Assembly: GCA_030747885.1 (NCBI GenBank)
Contig: JASLJW010000055.1
Coordinates: 1-17,238, forward strand
Length of the DNA: 17,238 bases
Reading direction: 5' to 3'
Origin: Candidatus Thalassarchaeaceae archaeon
GTDB taxonomy: Archaea > Thermoplasmatota > Poseidoniia > Poseidoniales > Thalassarchaeaceae
Of the stretch, positions 1-7,765 are shown piece after piece (position 1 is the first letter of the stretch; each line of letters opens with the position of its first letter). Below the pieces are notes generated by a model, which searched no databases, was not told the DNA's origin, and worked only from the letters and a program-made list of their open reading frames with translations. Made by a program: the position numbers and the translations under genes.

Positions 1-273
1 ACGACCCATTTCTAGTGTCTCGATTTCAGTCACACCTTCAAAGGATTTTATTTCGTCTTCAAATTTACCAAGTGGATTATTCATTTCTTCTCCATCTTGG
101 ATAATTGCAGTTACTTCAATAAACATCAAACCGAATGCTAGAGGTTTTTTCTCGACAAGTTGTATTGCGCCAATATCATCGGAGACGTTCCCAATCTGTT
201 CGCAGACTTCATCGATTCTATCCATTGATTCTGAATCGAGCATAACCTTGTACTTCACAATAACTTCACCCAT
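1..273 (-). CDS. ef1b: Translation elongation factor 1-beta (aEF-1beta), 3' end off the window
   Basis: Archaeal EF-1beta is the guanine-nucleotide exchange factor that recharges EF-1alpha in the cytoplasm. The gene starts at ATG 273-271 and reads for 91 codons to the window edge without a stop. It begins MGEVIVKYKVMLDSESMDRI and contains the family's core around residues 37-55 (GAIQLVEKKPLAFGLMFIEV), ending near VTEIETLEMGR. The family is about 90 residues long, so probably only the last one or few residues are missing. A strong Shine-Dalgarno sequence lies just upstream and overlaps the stop codon of the preceding Zn-ribbon gene, so the two are co-transcribed and the second is read by SD-led initiation. 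Pairing of aEF-1beta with this Zn-ribbon protein is a known archaeal arrangement. Identification is by sequence recognition and context. Confidence 0.9.
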   Translation of the reverse strand, partial: MGEVIVKYKVMLDSESMDRIDEVCEQIGNVSDDIGAIQLVEKKPLAFGLMFIEVTAIIQDGEEMNNPLGKFEDEIKSFEGVTEIETLEMGR

Positions 274-276
274 GCA

Positions 277-284
277 ATCACCTC
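277..284 (-). promoter_or_regulatory. Shine-Dalgarno site of the EF-1beta gene
   Basis: On the minus strand the bases are GAGGTGAT, three bases before the EF-1beta ATG at 273. This is an eight-base match to the complement of the usual archaeal 16S rRNA 3' end (AUCACCUCC). It overlaps the last two bases of the upstream Zn-ribbon stop codon, which suggests translational coupling. It fixes the start of EF-1beta. Confidence 0.8.
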
Positions 285-468
285 ATGGTCCTTGGAAGCG
301 GCATTCTGGACAGATGTAACGTACACCTTGATTGCGACACATCTCGCTGCGTCCAATCATAGCTTTGCAGGGATTTCCTTCTTCATCCGTACCTGGGCAC
401 GGGAATGACGTACTGCGCTTATCCTCTAAAGGGATACCAGATGATGTACAAGTAGTGGCGTGACTCAA
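283..468 (-). CDS. Small Zn-ribbon RNA-binding/translation protein (COG2888-like), with altered cysteine pairs
   Basis: A 61-residue protein of the archaeal Zn-ribbon family found beside EF-1beta (Haloferax HVO_2753 is of this type). Family members are thought to bind RNA and act in translation; the exact role is unknown. The match shows in CTSSGIPL (7-14), FPCP (22-25) and the end CRNQGVRYICPECRFQGP (44-61). The usual four CxxC knuckles are not all intact. The first reads C7-x-x-S10, the second is stretched to C24...C34, the third reads S41-x-x-C44, and only the fourth, C53-C56, is normal. The start must be TTG at 468-466, because a TAA lies directly before it in frame and no ATG or GTG follows until residue 37. 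A GGAG Shine-Dalgarno eight bases upstream supports that TTG. Confidence 0.85.
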   Translation of the reverse strand: MSHATTCTSSGIPLEDKRSTSFPCPGTDEEGNPCKAMIGRSEMCRNQGVRYICPECRFQGP

Positions 469-476
469 TTAATCGA

Positions 477-480
477 CTCC
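477..480 (-). promoter_or_regulatory. Shine-Dalgarno site supporting the TTG start of the Zn-ribbon gene
   Basis: GGAG on the minus strand lies eight bases before the TTG at 468. An in-frame TAA sits directly upstream of the TTG, so no longer start is possible. The motif is short, but spacing and position fit an internal operon gene behind rlmE. Confidence 0.5.
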
Positions 481-535
481 TTAGCAACCCGGCGTAATCA
501 CCTTCTCTTTTAGAATTGACCATAGATTTCGACTT

Positions 536-1273
536 TCAATCTCTACGATGGACAGAAAACCCTGTTTTTACAACGATATCATCGTCATCATCGGAATGAT
601 CCACAATGCCATCTCTCGCCAGTGCATCTATAATTTCGTCACCCACTGTTTGAACAAGTCCTCCGTGATGTGGTTTGAGATTCTTACAAACAAGATAAAT
701 TTCTGAAGAAGCATTTCTAGAGGAAATTGGGGAGAATCGATGAACTTTGGAGAATCGTCTTTTGAGGGCTTTAACCAATGCATCTAATCCAGGGCCTTGG
801 AATACTTTGGTGATGAATGCCCCTCCTGGATTAAGTAATGGGAGGGAAAAGTCGCAGACCATTGTAACTAAGTCGATAGAAATGGCTTGATCAATATCAT
901 ATCGGCCACTGATTTCTGGAGATATATCTGAGATTACTGTATTGATAACACGTTCCTGAAATGCTGCTCTAGTAGAATCTTGGATGAGACTATCTTGAAT
1001 ATCTCCTACTATGAAATGAGCTCCTTCAATTGGAGAGGTTGTTTGCAAATCTACACCGACTACAATCCCGTCGCGCCCTACCAATTCACACGCTACTTGA
1101 CTCCATCCTCCGGGTGCACAACCTACATCTAGAACTGCATCACCATCCCTAATTGGTGCGAATTTTTCTTGAATTTCTTTAAGTTTGAATGCAGATCTGG
1201 CTCTGTATCCTTCTTGTCGAGCCTTTCGACGCCATGGATCGCTCCGATGCTCGGAGTACCAGCGGTTGCTCAT
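536..1273 (-). CDS. rlmE: 23S rRNA 2'-O-ribose methyltransferase, RlmE/FtsJ family
   Basis: The protein is 245 residues long and uses S-adenosylmethionine to methylate a ribose 2'-OH, in this family on large-subunit rRNA. The SAM-binding loop is LDVGCAPGGW (48-57). The full catalytic tetrad is visible: K30 (RSAFKL), D116 (SDISPEISG), K156 (FITKVFQG) and E191 (SSEIYLV). The first 200 residues cover the whole family fold. Residues 205-245 are an extra tail with a run of five aspartates and no recognised domain. ATG 1273 fits the family start (RWYSEHRSDPWRRKARQEGYRAR). It is the first gene of a minus-strand set with the Zn-ribbon and EF-1beta genes, so its context is translation. A TATA-like ACATATCG lies 15 bases before the ATG, suggesting a leaderless or nearly leaderless transcript. 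The substrate could be another rRNA or a tRNA, since archaeal homologues are less well studied. Confidence 0.93.
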   Translation of the reverse strand: MSNRWYSEHRSDPWRRKARQEGYRARSAFKLKEIQEKFAPIRDGDAVLDVGCAPGGWSQVACELVGRDGIVVGVDLQTTSPIEGAHFIVGDIQDSLIQDSTRAAFQERVINTVISDISPEISGRYDIDQAISIDLVTMVCDFSLPLLNPGGAFITKVFQGPGLDALVKALKRRFSKVHRFSPISSRNASSEIYLVCKNLKPHHGGLVQTVGDEIIDALARDGIVDHSDDDDDIVVKTGFSVHRRD

Positions 1274-1288
1274 GGTTAAGGCGAGTAG

Positions 1289-1296
1289 CGATATGT
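1289..1296 (-). promoter_or_regulatory. Probable TATA box of the rlmE operon
   Basis: ACATATCG on the minus strand is centred about 20 bases before the rlmE ATG (1273), the distance expected for a leaderless or very short-leader archaeal transcript. The nine-base form ACATATCGC recurs before the 1714-residue protein gene at 13283-13291. Confidence 0.4.
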
Positions 1297-1404
1297 TTCA
1301 AGGCTGACGGATAGAAATTTGAATTTCGGCCAATTTATTGGTTAACATTTGATTTCACAGCACATAAACGTCGATTTGAAACAGTAGTGTTTCCTGAATC
1401 AAAT

Positions 1405-2301
1405 ATGCGAGGATTATCGATTGTGGTTTTCTTCCTAATTCTATCTGTTTCTATTGGGCCTATTGCAGGTGAATCCGCTAATGAAATTAGGGGAGGAGGT
1501 TCGGTAATGTTTGAGCAGGCTACCGCTGTTTGGTGTGATGTATGTGCAGAACATGAAACTTGGATTTCGCCAATGGTTGAATCAAATGGTGAGCGCTTAA
1601 TTCGAGTCAATTTACACAGTTCAATAAATGACCCACTTGGTAATGAGGCATCGAAATATAGGAGGACATGGCTCGGCCATTCAGATTCTGATTCAACTCC
1701 TGCATACCATTTTGATGGTTCCAAAGAGGTTACCCCTTCTTCATCAAGAGGTGAACTTCAGAGGTCTTTATTGGATGCAGAGGGAGATCGACTATCTCAT
1801 GAAAATCTTGATGTTTCGATTGAATTTGATTCATCATCAGTTACTATTGTAGCACGTGTTGATGAACCAATTCGTAAGGATGGAACACAAATGACTTTGA
1901 TGATTTTGGAAACCATTGCTTCAGTTTCTCCAGAAGATGCAACTAATGGCATTTTAGAAAGCCACTCTGTATTGCAAAACATAGCAACTATTAGTTTGAA
2001 TGAATCATCGATTTTTCCCTCTGAATGGGCCTCTGCAAGCATTGAACATGCTGAGGGAATTACAGCTAATTTTAGTTTTCAATGGCCTAATGGATTGGAT
2101 GCCAATTCATCTACAATTGTAATCATACATGAGGAACAGATCCCCAGTAATGGGCGTACAACTCTATCTGCATTATCTTGGCCTATTCAATCATATGAGG
2201 ATGAGAAAACTCAATCTTTTTGGCCATCAACAATCGGCATAGGCATTCTAATTGCTAGTATTGTATACTATTCAAGATCGAAATTGGATAATGAACAATA
2301 A
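1405..2301 (+). CDS. Membrane-anchored extracytoplasmic thioredoxin-like protein
   Basis: A 298-residue protein exported across the membrane. Residues 1-22 form a signal peptide (MRGLSIVVFFLILSVSIGPI). A thioredoxin-like segment follows with AVWCDVC (C44, C47) and, about 50 residues later, STPAYHFDG, which resembles the thioredoxin cis-proline loop (P99). Residues about 120-265 are beta-rich and not recognised. A single membrane helix lies near 271-290, followed by a short basic cytoplasmic tail. The fold suggests a thiol-disulfide oxidoreductase acting on the outer face, but activity is an inference. The open frame reaches back to GTG 1387; ATG 1405 is preferred because it starts cleanly at the signal peptide. 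The next gene overlaps or abuts its end, so the two probably form an operon. It is divergent from rlmE. Confidence 0.72.
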   Translation: MRGLSIVVFFLILSVSIGPIAGESANEIRGGGSVMFEQATAVWCDVCAEHETWISPMVESNGERLIRVNLHSSINDPLGNEASKYRRTWLGHSDSDSTPAYHFDGSKEVTPSSSRGELQRSLLDAEGDRLSHENLDVSIEFDSSSVTIVARVDEPIRKDGTQMTLMILETIASVSPEDATNGILESHSVLQNIATISLNESSIFPSEWASASIEHAEGITANFSFQWPNGLDANSSTIVIIHEEQIPSNGRTTLSALSWPIQSYEDEKTQSFWPSTIGIGILIASIVYYSRSKLDNEQ

Positions 2302-2620
2302 TACAATGGATTCATATGCCTCTAAGGCGATATTAATCATGATGGATGACTTGGAAGACACAGCAGATCAGTTTGAGTTGACGATTGCAGTTGAATGGAT
2401 GGTAGAATATATCTTAGAGGTTAGAGGGACCCCCCCTATCCGTTCAGTTACTATCATCGATGCTGTAGATATTGATCAGGTCAGAACTGAATTGCATCGA
2501 GAATTAACTTCTCTTTATCCTGATGCAGGGCGGATTGATGTTACCGTTATTCGAATGTCTACAGTGTCTTCAATAGATAGTGAATCAATGTTTGAGGAAG
2601 AAGGTCTATTTCACCCATAA
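2291..2620 (+). CDS. Hypothetical small acidic protein, co-directional with the thioredoxin-like gene
   Basis: I do not recognise this protein. Starting at ATG 2291 it has 109 residues and overlaps the upstream stop by 11 bases; ATG 2306 would give 104 residues and no overlap. Neither start has a clear Shine-Dalgarno. It has no signal peptide or membrane helix and is rich in Asp and Glu. The alternation looks like a small alpha/beta fold: MMDDLEDTADQFELTIAVEW, then PPIRSVTIIDAVD, then a helix DQVRTELHRELTSLY, then a strand IDVTVIRMS. It is probably cytoplasmic and translated with the preceding gene. Its stop (2618-2620) touches the stop of the convergent epimerase gene with no bases between them. 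Confidence 0.65.
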   Translation: MNNNTMDSYASKAILIMMDDLEDTADQFELTIAVEWMVEYILEVRGTPPIRSVTIIDAVDIDQVRTELHRELTSLYPDAGRIDVTVIRMSTVSSIDSESMFEEEGLFHP

Positions 2621-3562
2621 TCATGGTTGACCAATTTCATTAACTAAACAACGTGCTGTGTGTCGTATAGCTTCTTCAGAGTTGTGATTTGGATTAAATC
2701 CGAGTTTGTACAATCGTTCAGGATCAAGCATTGATTTCGGTACATCGCCAGCCCAACCTCTATCTCCTCCAGTATACTGGATTTCTGCGTCACTGCATCC
2801 GGATTCTTCAAGAACAATTTCAGCAATTCTTCTGACACTGCATGTATCTCTTGTTCCAAGATTGAAACAATTGATGGGCTCATTGGTATGATTTACAACG
2901 TGTAACATTGCTTGTGCACAGTCAATTACTTCCATGTATGATTTTTCCTGTAATCCATTTCCTAGCACCTCCAAACATGATTTATCCTTGTGTAACTTGT
3001 GAATGAAATCGAAAATCACTCCATGCGTCCCCCTTGCACCAACAATATTGGCAAAACGGAATATCCATGCTTGTAGATCAAAAGTACCTACCCATGACGT
3101 AATCAATGCTTCAGATGCGAGTTTTGATGCGCCATAAAGCGAGATAGGGAATAAGGGACCATAATTCTCCGGTGTAGGCATTGTTTTTGCTTCCCCATAA
3201 ACTACGCTACTGCTAGCGAATGCAATTTTTGAAACACCTGATACCCTCATTGCTTCTAGAACATTGTATGTTGCAACTGTACCTTGTTTTAGATCTGTAT
3301 CTGTGACTTGAGTTCCCAATCGAATATCTGGATTAGCAGCAAGGTGGAAGACTAAATCTACATTTTTCATTGTATTCATTACTGCATCTAAATCCAACAA
3401 ATCGGCCTCAATTATTTCCACAGAATCCCCATGATGCGACAGGAAAGATTCTCTTCCACTGGAGAAATTATCGAGTACCCGAACATCATGACCTGCCTGA
3501 ATTAACTGATCTACAAGATGTGAACCTACGAATCCGGCACCGCCCGTTACTAGTGTGACCAT
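2621..3562 (-). CDS. NAD-dependent nucleotide-sugar epimerase/dehydratase (extended SDR)
   Basis: A 313-residue cytoplasmic enzyme of the GalE-like extended short-chain dehydrogenase family, which epimerises or dehydrates UDP-, dTDP- or GDP-sugars for glycan synthesis. The NAD loop is TGGAGFVG (6-13), followed by the acidic cofactor-binding end VLDNFSSG. FASSSVVYG (115-123) carries the catalytic serine region, and Y143-GAS-K147 is the YxxxK pair. Length fits the family (about 310-330). The substrate cannot be read from sequence. ATG 3562 gives the classic family start MVTLVTGG. The frame is open to TTG 3607, and ATG 3595 would add 11 residues; an AT-rich element at 3612-3620 is placed to suit the 3595 start, so the true start is uncertain. 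It lies divergent from a glycosyltransferase, consistent with envelope sugar supply. Confidence 0.88.
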   Translation of the reverse strand: MVTLVTGGAGFVGSHLVDQLIQAGHDVRVLDNFSSGRESFLSHHGDSVEIIEADLLDLDAVMNTMKNVDLVFHLAANPDIRLGTQVTDTDLKQGTVATYNVLEAMRVSGVSKIAFASSSVVYGEAKTMPTPENYGPLFPISLYGASKLASEALITSWVGTFDLQAWIFRFANIVGARGTHGVIFDFIHKLHKDKSCLEVLGNGLQEKSYMEVIDCAQAMLHVVNHTNEPINCFNLGTRDTCSVRRIAEIVLEESGCSDAEIQYTGGDRGWAGDVPKSMLDPERLYKLGFNPNHNSEEAIRHTARCLVNEIGQP

Positions 3563-3656
3563 GTACCGACATTCATCCATTGGACTTGAGACCATCGATG
3601 CAGACAAAACACAAAAAATTGCTTGAATGTAACAAACATTTCACGAAATTACTTCA

Positions 3657-3667
3657 TTATTATATAC
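3657..3667 (+). promoter_or_regulatory. TATA box of the glycosyltransferase gene
   Basis: TTATTATATAC, with TATATA at 3661-3666, is centred 25 bases before ATG 3689. That is the usual archaeal TATA-to-start distance, so transcription should begin at or next to the ATG (a leaderless mRNA). This favours ATG 3689 over the upstream in-frame TTG 3683. Confidence 0.65.
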
Positions 3668-3688
3668 GAATCAGGTTGAAAATTGTCT

Positions 3689-4633
3689 ATGGGAGAGGAG
3701 CCTAGTGGCACTGGCTTGACCATGGTGGGCATGCCAATGTTCAATGAAGAAGAGACTGTTGTCTCTGTAGTCATGAGATGCCTGCCTCATGTCGATGAAG
3801 TGATTTGTGTCGATGATGGCTCATCCGATTCATGTTCACGTCTGGCAGCAAGAGCTGGGGCGCAAATACACTATCATCGCGCAAATAGAGGATATGGTGC
3901 AGCAATTAGGTCAATTTTCCGTATTGCACGAGAGAGAAATGTAGACAAATTGGTTATTTTGGATAGTGACGGGCAACATCAGCCAGAGGACATTCCTTTG
4001 GTTCTTGATGCTCTTGATGAAGATGGAGTTGATGTTGTGATTGGTTCTCGTTTTATGGACGAAAGTGAACGAACGTCCATGCCACTTTATCGAAGACTTG
4101 GAATTTCAATGATAAATACAGCATCAAATCTTACTAGTGATTTGGGTGTTAAAGATACACAAAGTGGATTCCGAGCATTCTCTAAAAGGGCATTAAATCT
4201 CCTTGCTTTTGAAAATGAAGGAATGGAATCAACATTAGAAGTGTTGGATCAATGTAAAGAGAAAGGGATAATCGTTTCAGAAGTGCCTATTTCAGTCCGA
4301 TATGATGTTCCTAAATCATCAACATACTCTGCATTTGGGCATGGATTCACAGTACTTACTTATGCATTAATTTCACTTTCTCATAAGAAACCGATGCTTG
4401 TATTTGGACTCCCTGGAATGGGATTGTTGGTTTCTGGAACAACAATTGGGTTAGGTATGCTTAATTCTGTAGAGGAATTAACTGATGGAACAATCACACT
4501 TTCAGTAGGTCCTGGTTTAACTGGTGCATGGTTAGCAATGTTGGGAATTTCGTTGGTTTTCTCAGGATTGGTATTGCATGGTGCTAGGTCTCTAATGCGT
4601 AGAGTTGTAATGCAACGTATTCGCTCTATCTGA
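3689..4633 (+). CDS. GT2 family polyprenol-phosphate glycosyltransferase (dolichol-phosphate mannosyltransferase-like)
   Basis: The protein has 314 residues: a cytoplasmic GT-A domain followed by two membrane helices. It should transfer a sugar from a nucleotide-sugar to dolichyl phosphate or a similar lipid, for N-glycosylation or surface glycan assembly. Visible motifs are the nucleotide-binding start MPMFNEEETV (15-24), VDDGSSD (41-47), NRGYGAAI (66-73), the metal-binding DSDGQH (92-97) and the acceptor-site SGFRAFSKRA (159-168). Helices lie near 236-258 and 275-297. ATG 3689 is chosen because a TATA box sits 25 bases upstream. The gene is divergent from the epimerase and followed 47 bases later by the MMPL-type gene on the same strand. 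A paralogous C-terminus appears at the right edge of the window. The sugar it transfers is unknown. Confidence 0.88.
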   Translation: MGEEPSGTGLTMVGMPMFNEEETVVSVVMRCLPHVDEVICVDDGSSDSCSRLAARAGAQIHYHRANRGYGAAIRSIFRIARERNVDKLVILDSDGQHQPEDIPLVLDALDEDGVDVVIGSRFMDESERTSMPLYRRLGISMINTASNLTSDLGVKDTQSGFRAFSKRALNLLAFENEGMESTLEVLDQCKEKGIIVSEVPISVRYDVPKSSTYSAFGHGFTVLTYALISLSHKKPMLVFGLPGMGLLVSGTTIGLGMLNSVEELTDGTITLSVGPGLTGAWLAMLGISLVFSGLVLHGARSLMRRVVMQRIRSI

Positions 4634-4680
4634 GTGACTTCTTCCGAACGCTTGATGTTCATTCATTCTGTCGAAGGTTC

Positions 4681-7600
4681 ATGTCCACTGAGGACACGGA
4701 GGTTTCTGACGATGGAATCTCCATTGGTGAGATTGCTGAGAATTTGAGCACATCCACGTTTTGGCTCACATTTATTGCGTTTTTATCGAACTTCAATGAA
4801 CAGTTTCGTGAAGTACGTGACAAAATTTTTGGAGACTTCTTTTCACGACTAATTCTTGGTATCAAATCATTCAGAAAATCATTTTACAATTTCGTGTATA
4901 GTAGGATTATACAAGCACCTGCATTCATTTTGATTATTCTACTTATTTCTTCAGCAGTAATGGGGAATTTAGCAAAGGATTTCCAACAACAGATCAATGG
5001 TGATGTAGAGGTATATTTGCCCGATGGGGCTAACTCAACTGACTTACTATTGGAAGTTAGAGAACAATGGTCTACGGATATTGTTTTACTCTATATTCAT
5101 ACGAATAATGCAATCGATGGGCAAAATCGAGGCAATGAGAACGTTACAGATGTGAATATTCTTACTCAAATTAGTTGGATTGAAGGAGATGATATGAATT
5201 CTAATGCTGGAGGTTACAAACATGGATTGGATAGAAATAAATCCGACAGAGGAGTTGAAGATGGAGTAGTTTGGATATTGTCTCCATCTCAAATAATCAA
5301 AGAAGCAAATAGTTCTGCAAAGAGATTTAATTGTGCGATGGAGAAATATCAGATTCCAAATCTAGACCCTAATCAATGTCCAGTGACTGAACAGTCTCCA
5401 TACGATGGATATTCGATTCCTGATGATCAAGATGTAATCGATAATTTCGTTGAAAGTGCTGGGCCTTTACTTTCTAATTTTGTACGTGATACCAACGAAG
5501 ATGGTATTTGGGATACTGCAGTTGTTGTTATGGGGATTCGGTTTGATATGGAGGGCACCGATATTAATGCCAGACCCGATCCTAAGGGCAAGACAGATGA
5601 AAATCCAAGTGGCCAAATCAAGGATCACAAAGCATTCATTGAGCATACACAGGAATTATTGGATTCATGCGGACTAGCTCTATGTGTCCGTCAATATACT
5701 GAACCCCTCTCATCGATAAACGAAACTAGAATGCAATCGATTTTGCCTAGGGATGCAATTACAATAACTGGATTGACCCCTGTACTTCACGACGTCTCAG
5801 AAGCTGTTTATGATGAGTTAATCGAAGTAATGTTGCCATTGAGTGGTGTCTTTGTTGCTTTGACGATGATTATACTTCATCGTAGTCCCAAAGTAGTAAT
5901 TATCTGTGGGACTCCAATTCTCTTTAGTTTACTTATCACATTTGGAACGACAGTCTTTCTCGATATTGAGTTGACTCCAATGATAATTTCTGCAGGACCA
6001 ATTTTGGTAGGTCTTGGAGTTGATTATGCTCTCCATTTGACGAATAGAATTGAAGAGAATCGGAATGAGATCCTTGACGAACATGCTCAATTGATGTGGG
6101 ATGCTGAGAGGGATGGTAAACAGATTGAACCAATGGACCCATGGGACGAAGATTTGTATCTAGAAGCTACAGTTGCTGCTGCTGAAACAAGTGGTCATGC
6201 AATTATGCTTTCAGCATTTACTACAATAATCGGTTTTAGTGTTTTAACATGGAGTGAATTGGTTCCAATTAGGCCAATGAGAACTGTTGGAACTACGTTA
6301 TTACTGGGTATTTTTACGACATTTATTTTGTCTCTGATAATGGTCCCAGCCCTTGCATATATTCTGAGATATCGGAAAGGCAGGAGTTCTGTTACAGACA
6401 ATCTTTGGTCCAAAGTAGGAAAGATACCTCTTCGATACACATGGACAGTATTGGTTGTTTCATTGTTAGTTACTGCAGTAGGGGCTTACTACCTAGAGGA
6501 GGAATTAGGAAAGGACATTACTGGCGCTTCTTCCGAGGTACCCCCTGGATTGGTTACATACGAAGCATTAGCAGAATACAGCAGAGTGTTTGAAGGAGGT
6601 CAAACGAATATGTTCATTGTTGATGCTACAGATAGAGGTCGAGTGAATGACACTGCCCCTATACGAGATTTACCAGTATTAGATGCAATTGACCGTATTC
6701 AAGTAGAGGATATTGATACTGTTGATAATACTTCATCGATATCTTTGGTTACTATTCTAAAATCAATTCCAGTTTCAATACCAAACCCTGTGACTCAAGA
6801 TGAGATTTATTCGGATACGTTGTGGGGTATTTTACATTCTGAATGTTGGGATGATCCTACAGCAGGACCCGAATGCCCATTTTACCTGTTGACTACTCGA
6901 GATACTATGGTGAATGTGGCATTGGACACACTATCCCCTGAAGTACGATCAATGTTGATGAATGCGGATTCAGGTTTCGGTGAAACTAAGACACTAGTAT
7001 ATGTGAATCAACCATACATTTCATTGGGAGATGCGGGAATACTCAGGGAAACAATCGATAAACGATTGACTGGGGATCAATGTATTGATGGAGATGCAAC
7101 ACGGTGTTCAGCAGTTGGTATGGATGGAGTTGAGAATACACTTTTGACTGGTGGATTACCAGTTTCATTAGATATTAATTCTGGAATTCATGAAGCACAA
7201 TCTGAAACTACAATTGCTACAATGATTGTTTTACTCTTTGTAATGTCTATACTATTTGCATCTCCTAGATTAGCAACTTTTACGATGATAGCAGTCGGAG
7301 TTGTAGTTCTGTGGCAGCCATTATTGATGCGTTTTGGTGGAGGAGTAAATGTCAATGTTTTCACAGCTATGATTGGAACTATTGTATTCGGTATTGGTGT
7401 CGATGATTCCATACACATTGTTGATCGAATTACTGATGAGAAGGAGACTCCTGGTGGTGTATCCAAAGCTGTAGAGAAGACAGGTCAAACAATTTTTGAG
7501 ACTACAGCAACAACCTCAGCAGGACTTGCTGCCGGTATTTTCGTAAGTATTCCAGGTCTCAGAAATTTCTTCGTGTTGATGATGTTACTAATTATCTTAG

Positions 7601-7755
7601 CTTTATTCACTTCATCGATATTACTGCCGAGTATGCTTGTAGGGACAAAGAAAGCCATGCATCGAATTAAAGGTCTACCTGGCTCATGGTCTGACGATGA
7701 TCGAATAATAGTTGAAAGCGAAATGCCGGTTGATGCAACAATTATACCAAAATAG
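4681..7755 (+). CDS. MMPL/RND-superfamily membrane transporter
   Basis: A 1024-residue protein with the two-fold repeat of RND/MMPL exporters: one helix, a large outer loop and a five-helix bundle, then the same again. The first helix is near 79-95, the first loop about 96-382, and helices lie near 383-452 and 505-562. The second half has a helix near 585-605, a loop 606-838, and helices 840-985. Each bundle carries the superfamily's helix-4 motif: LGVDYALHL (445-453) and IGVDDSIHI (905-913), whose Asp residues fit proton relay. An N-terminal segment of about 78 residues, with no signal peptide, precedes the first helix. Loops hold paired cysteines (218/233, 330/335, 722/732, 801/809), fitting an oxidising outer face. 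MMPL proteins move lipids or hydrophobic molecules; the cargo here is unknown. No Shine-Dalgarno is seen. The gene ends 10 bases from the convergent RNase P RNA. Confidence 0.87.
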   Translation: MSTEDTEVSDDGISIGEIAENLSTSTFWLTFIAFLSNFNEQFREVRDKIFGDFFSRLILGIKSFRKSFYNFVYSRIIQAPAFILIILLISSAVMGNLAKDFQQQINGDVEVYLPDGANSTDLLLEVREQWSTDIVLLYIHTNNAIDGQNRGNENVTDVNILTQISWIEGDDMNSNAGGYKHGLDRNKSDRGVEDGVVWILSPSQIIKEANSSAKRFNCAMEKYQIPNLDPNQCPVTEQSPYDGYSIPDDQDVIDNFVESAGPLLSNFVRDTNEDGIWDTAVVVMGIRFDMEGTDINARPDPKGKTDENPSGQIKDHKAFIEHTQELLDSCGLALCVRQYTEPLSSINETRMQSILPRDAITITGLTPVLHDVSEAVYDELIEVMLPLSGVFVALTMIILHRSPKVVIICGTPILFSLLITFGTTVFLDIELTPMIISAGPILVGLGVDYALHLTNRIEENRNEILDEHAQLMWDAERDGKQIEPMDPWDEDLYLEATVAAAETSGHAIMLSAFTTIIGFSVLTWSELVPIRPMRTVGTTLLLGIFTTFILSLIMVPALAYILRYRKGRSSVTDNLWSKVGKIPLRYTWTVLVVSLLVTAVGAYYLEEELGKDITGASSEVPPGLVTYEALAEYSRVFEGGQTNMFIVDATDRGRVNDTAPIRDLPVLDAIDRIQVEDIDTVDNTSSISLVTILKSIPVSIPNPVTQDEIYSDTLWGILHSECWDDPTAGPECPFYLLTTRDTMVNVALDTLSPEVRSMLMNADSGFGETKTLVYVNQPYISLGDAGILRETIDKRLTGDQCIDGDATRCSAVGMDGVENTLLTGGLPVSLDINSGIHEAQSETTIATMIVLLFVMSILFASPRLATFTMIAVGVVVLWQPLLMRFGGGVNVNVFTAMIGTIVFGIGVDDSIHIVDRITDEKETPGGVSKAVEKTGQTIFETTATTSAGLAAGIFVSIPGLRNFFVLMMLLIILALFTSSILLPSMLVGTKKAMHRIKGLPGSWSDDDRIIVESEMPVDATIIPK

Positions 7756-7765
7756 ATGAGAATGA

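Noticed and set aside
1335..1724. A 129-residue open frame on the minus strand
   Set aside because: It is the antisense shadow of the thioredoxin-like gene, which has a signal peptide, CxxC motif and membrane anchor.
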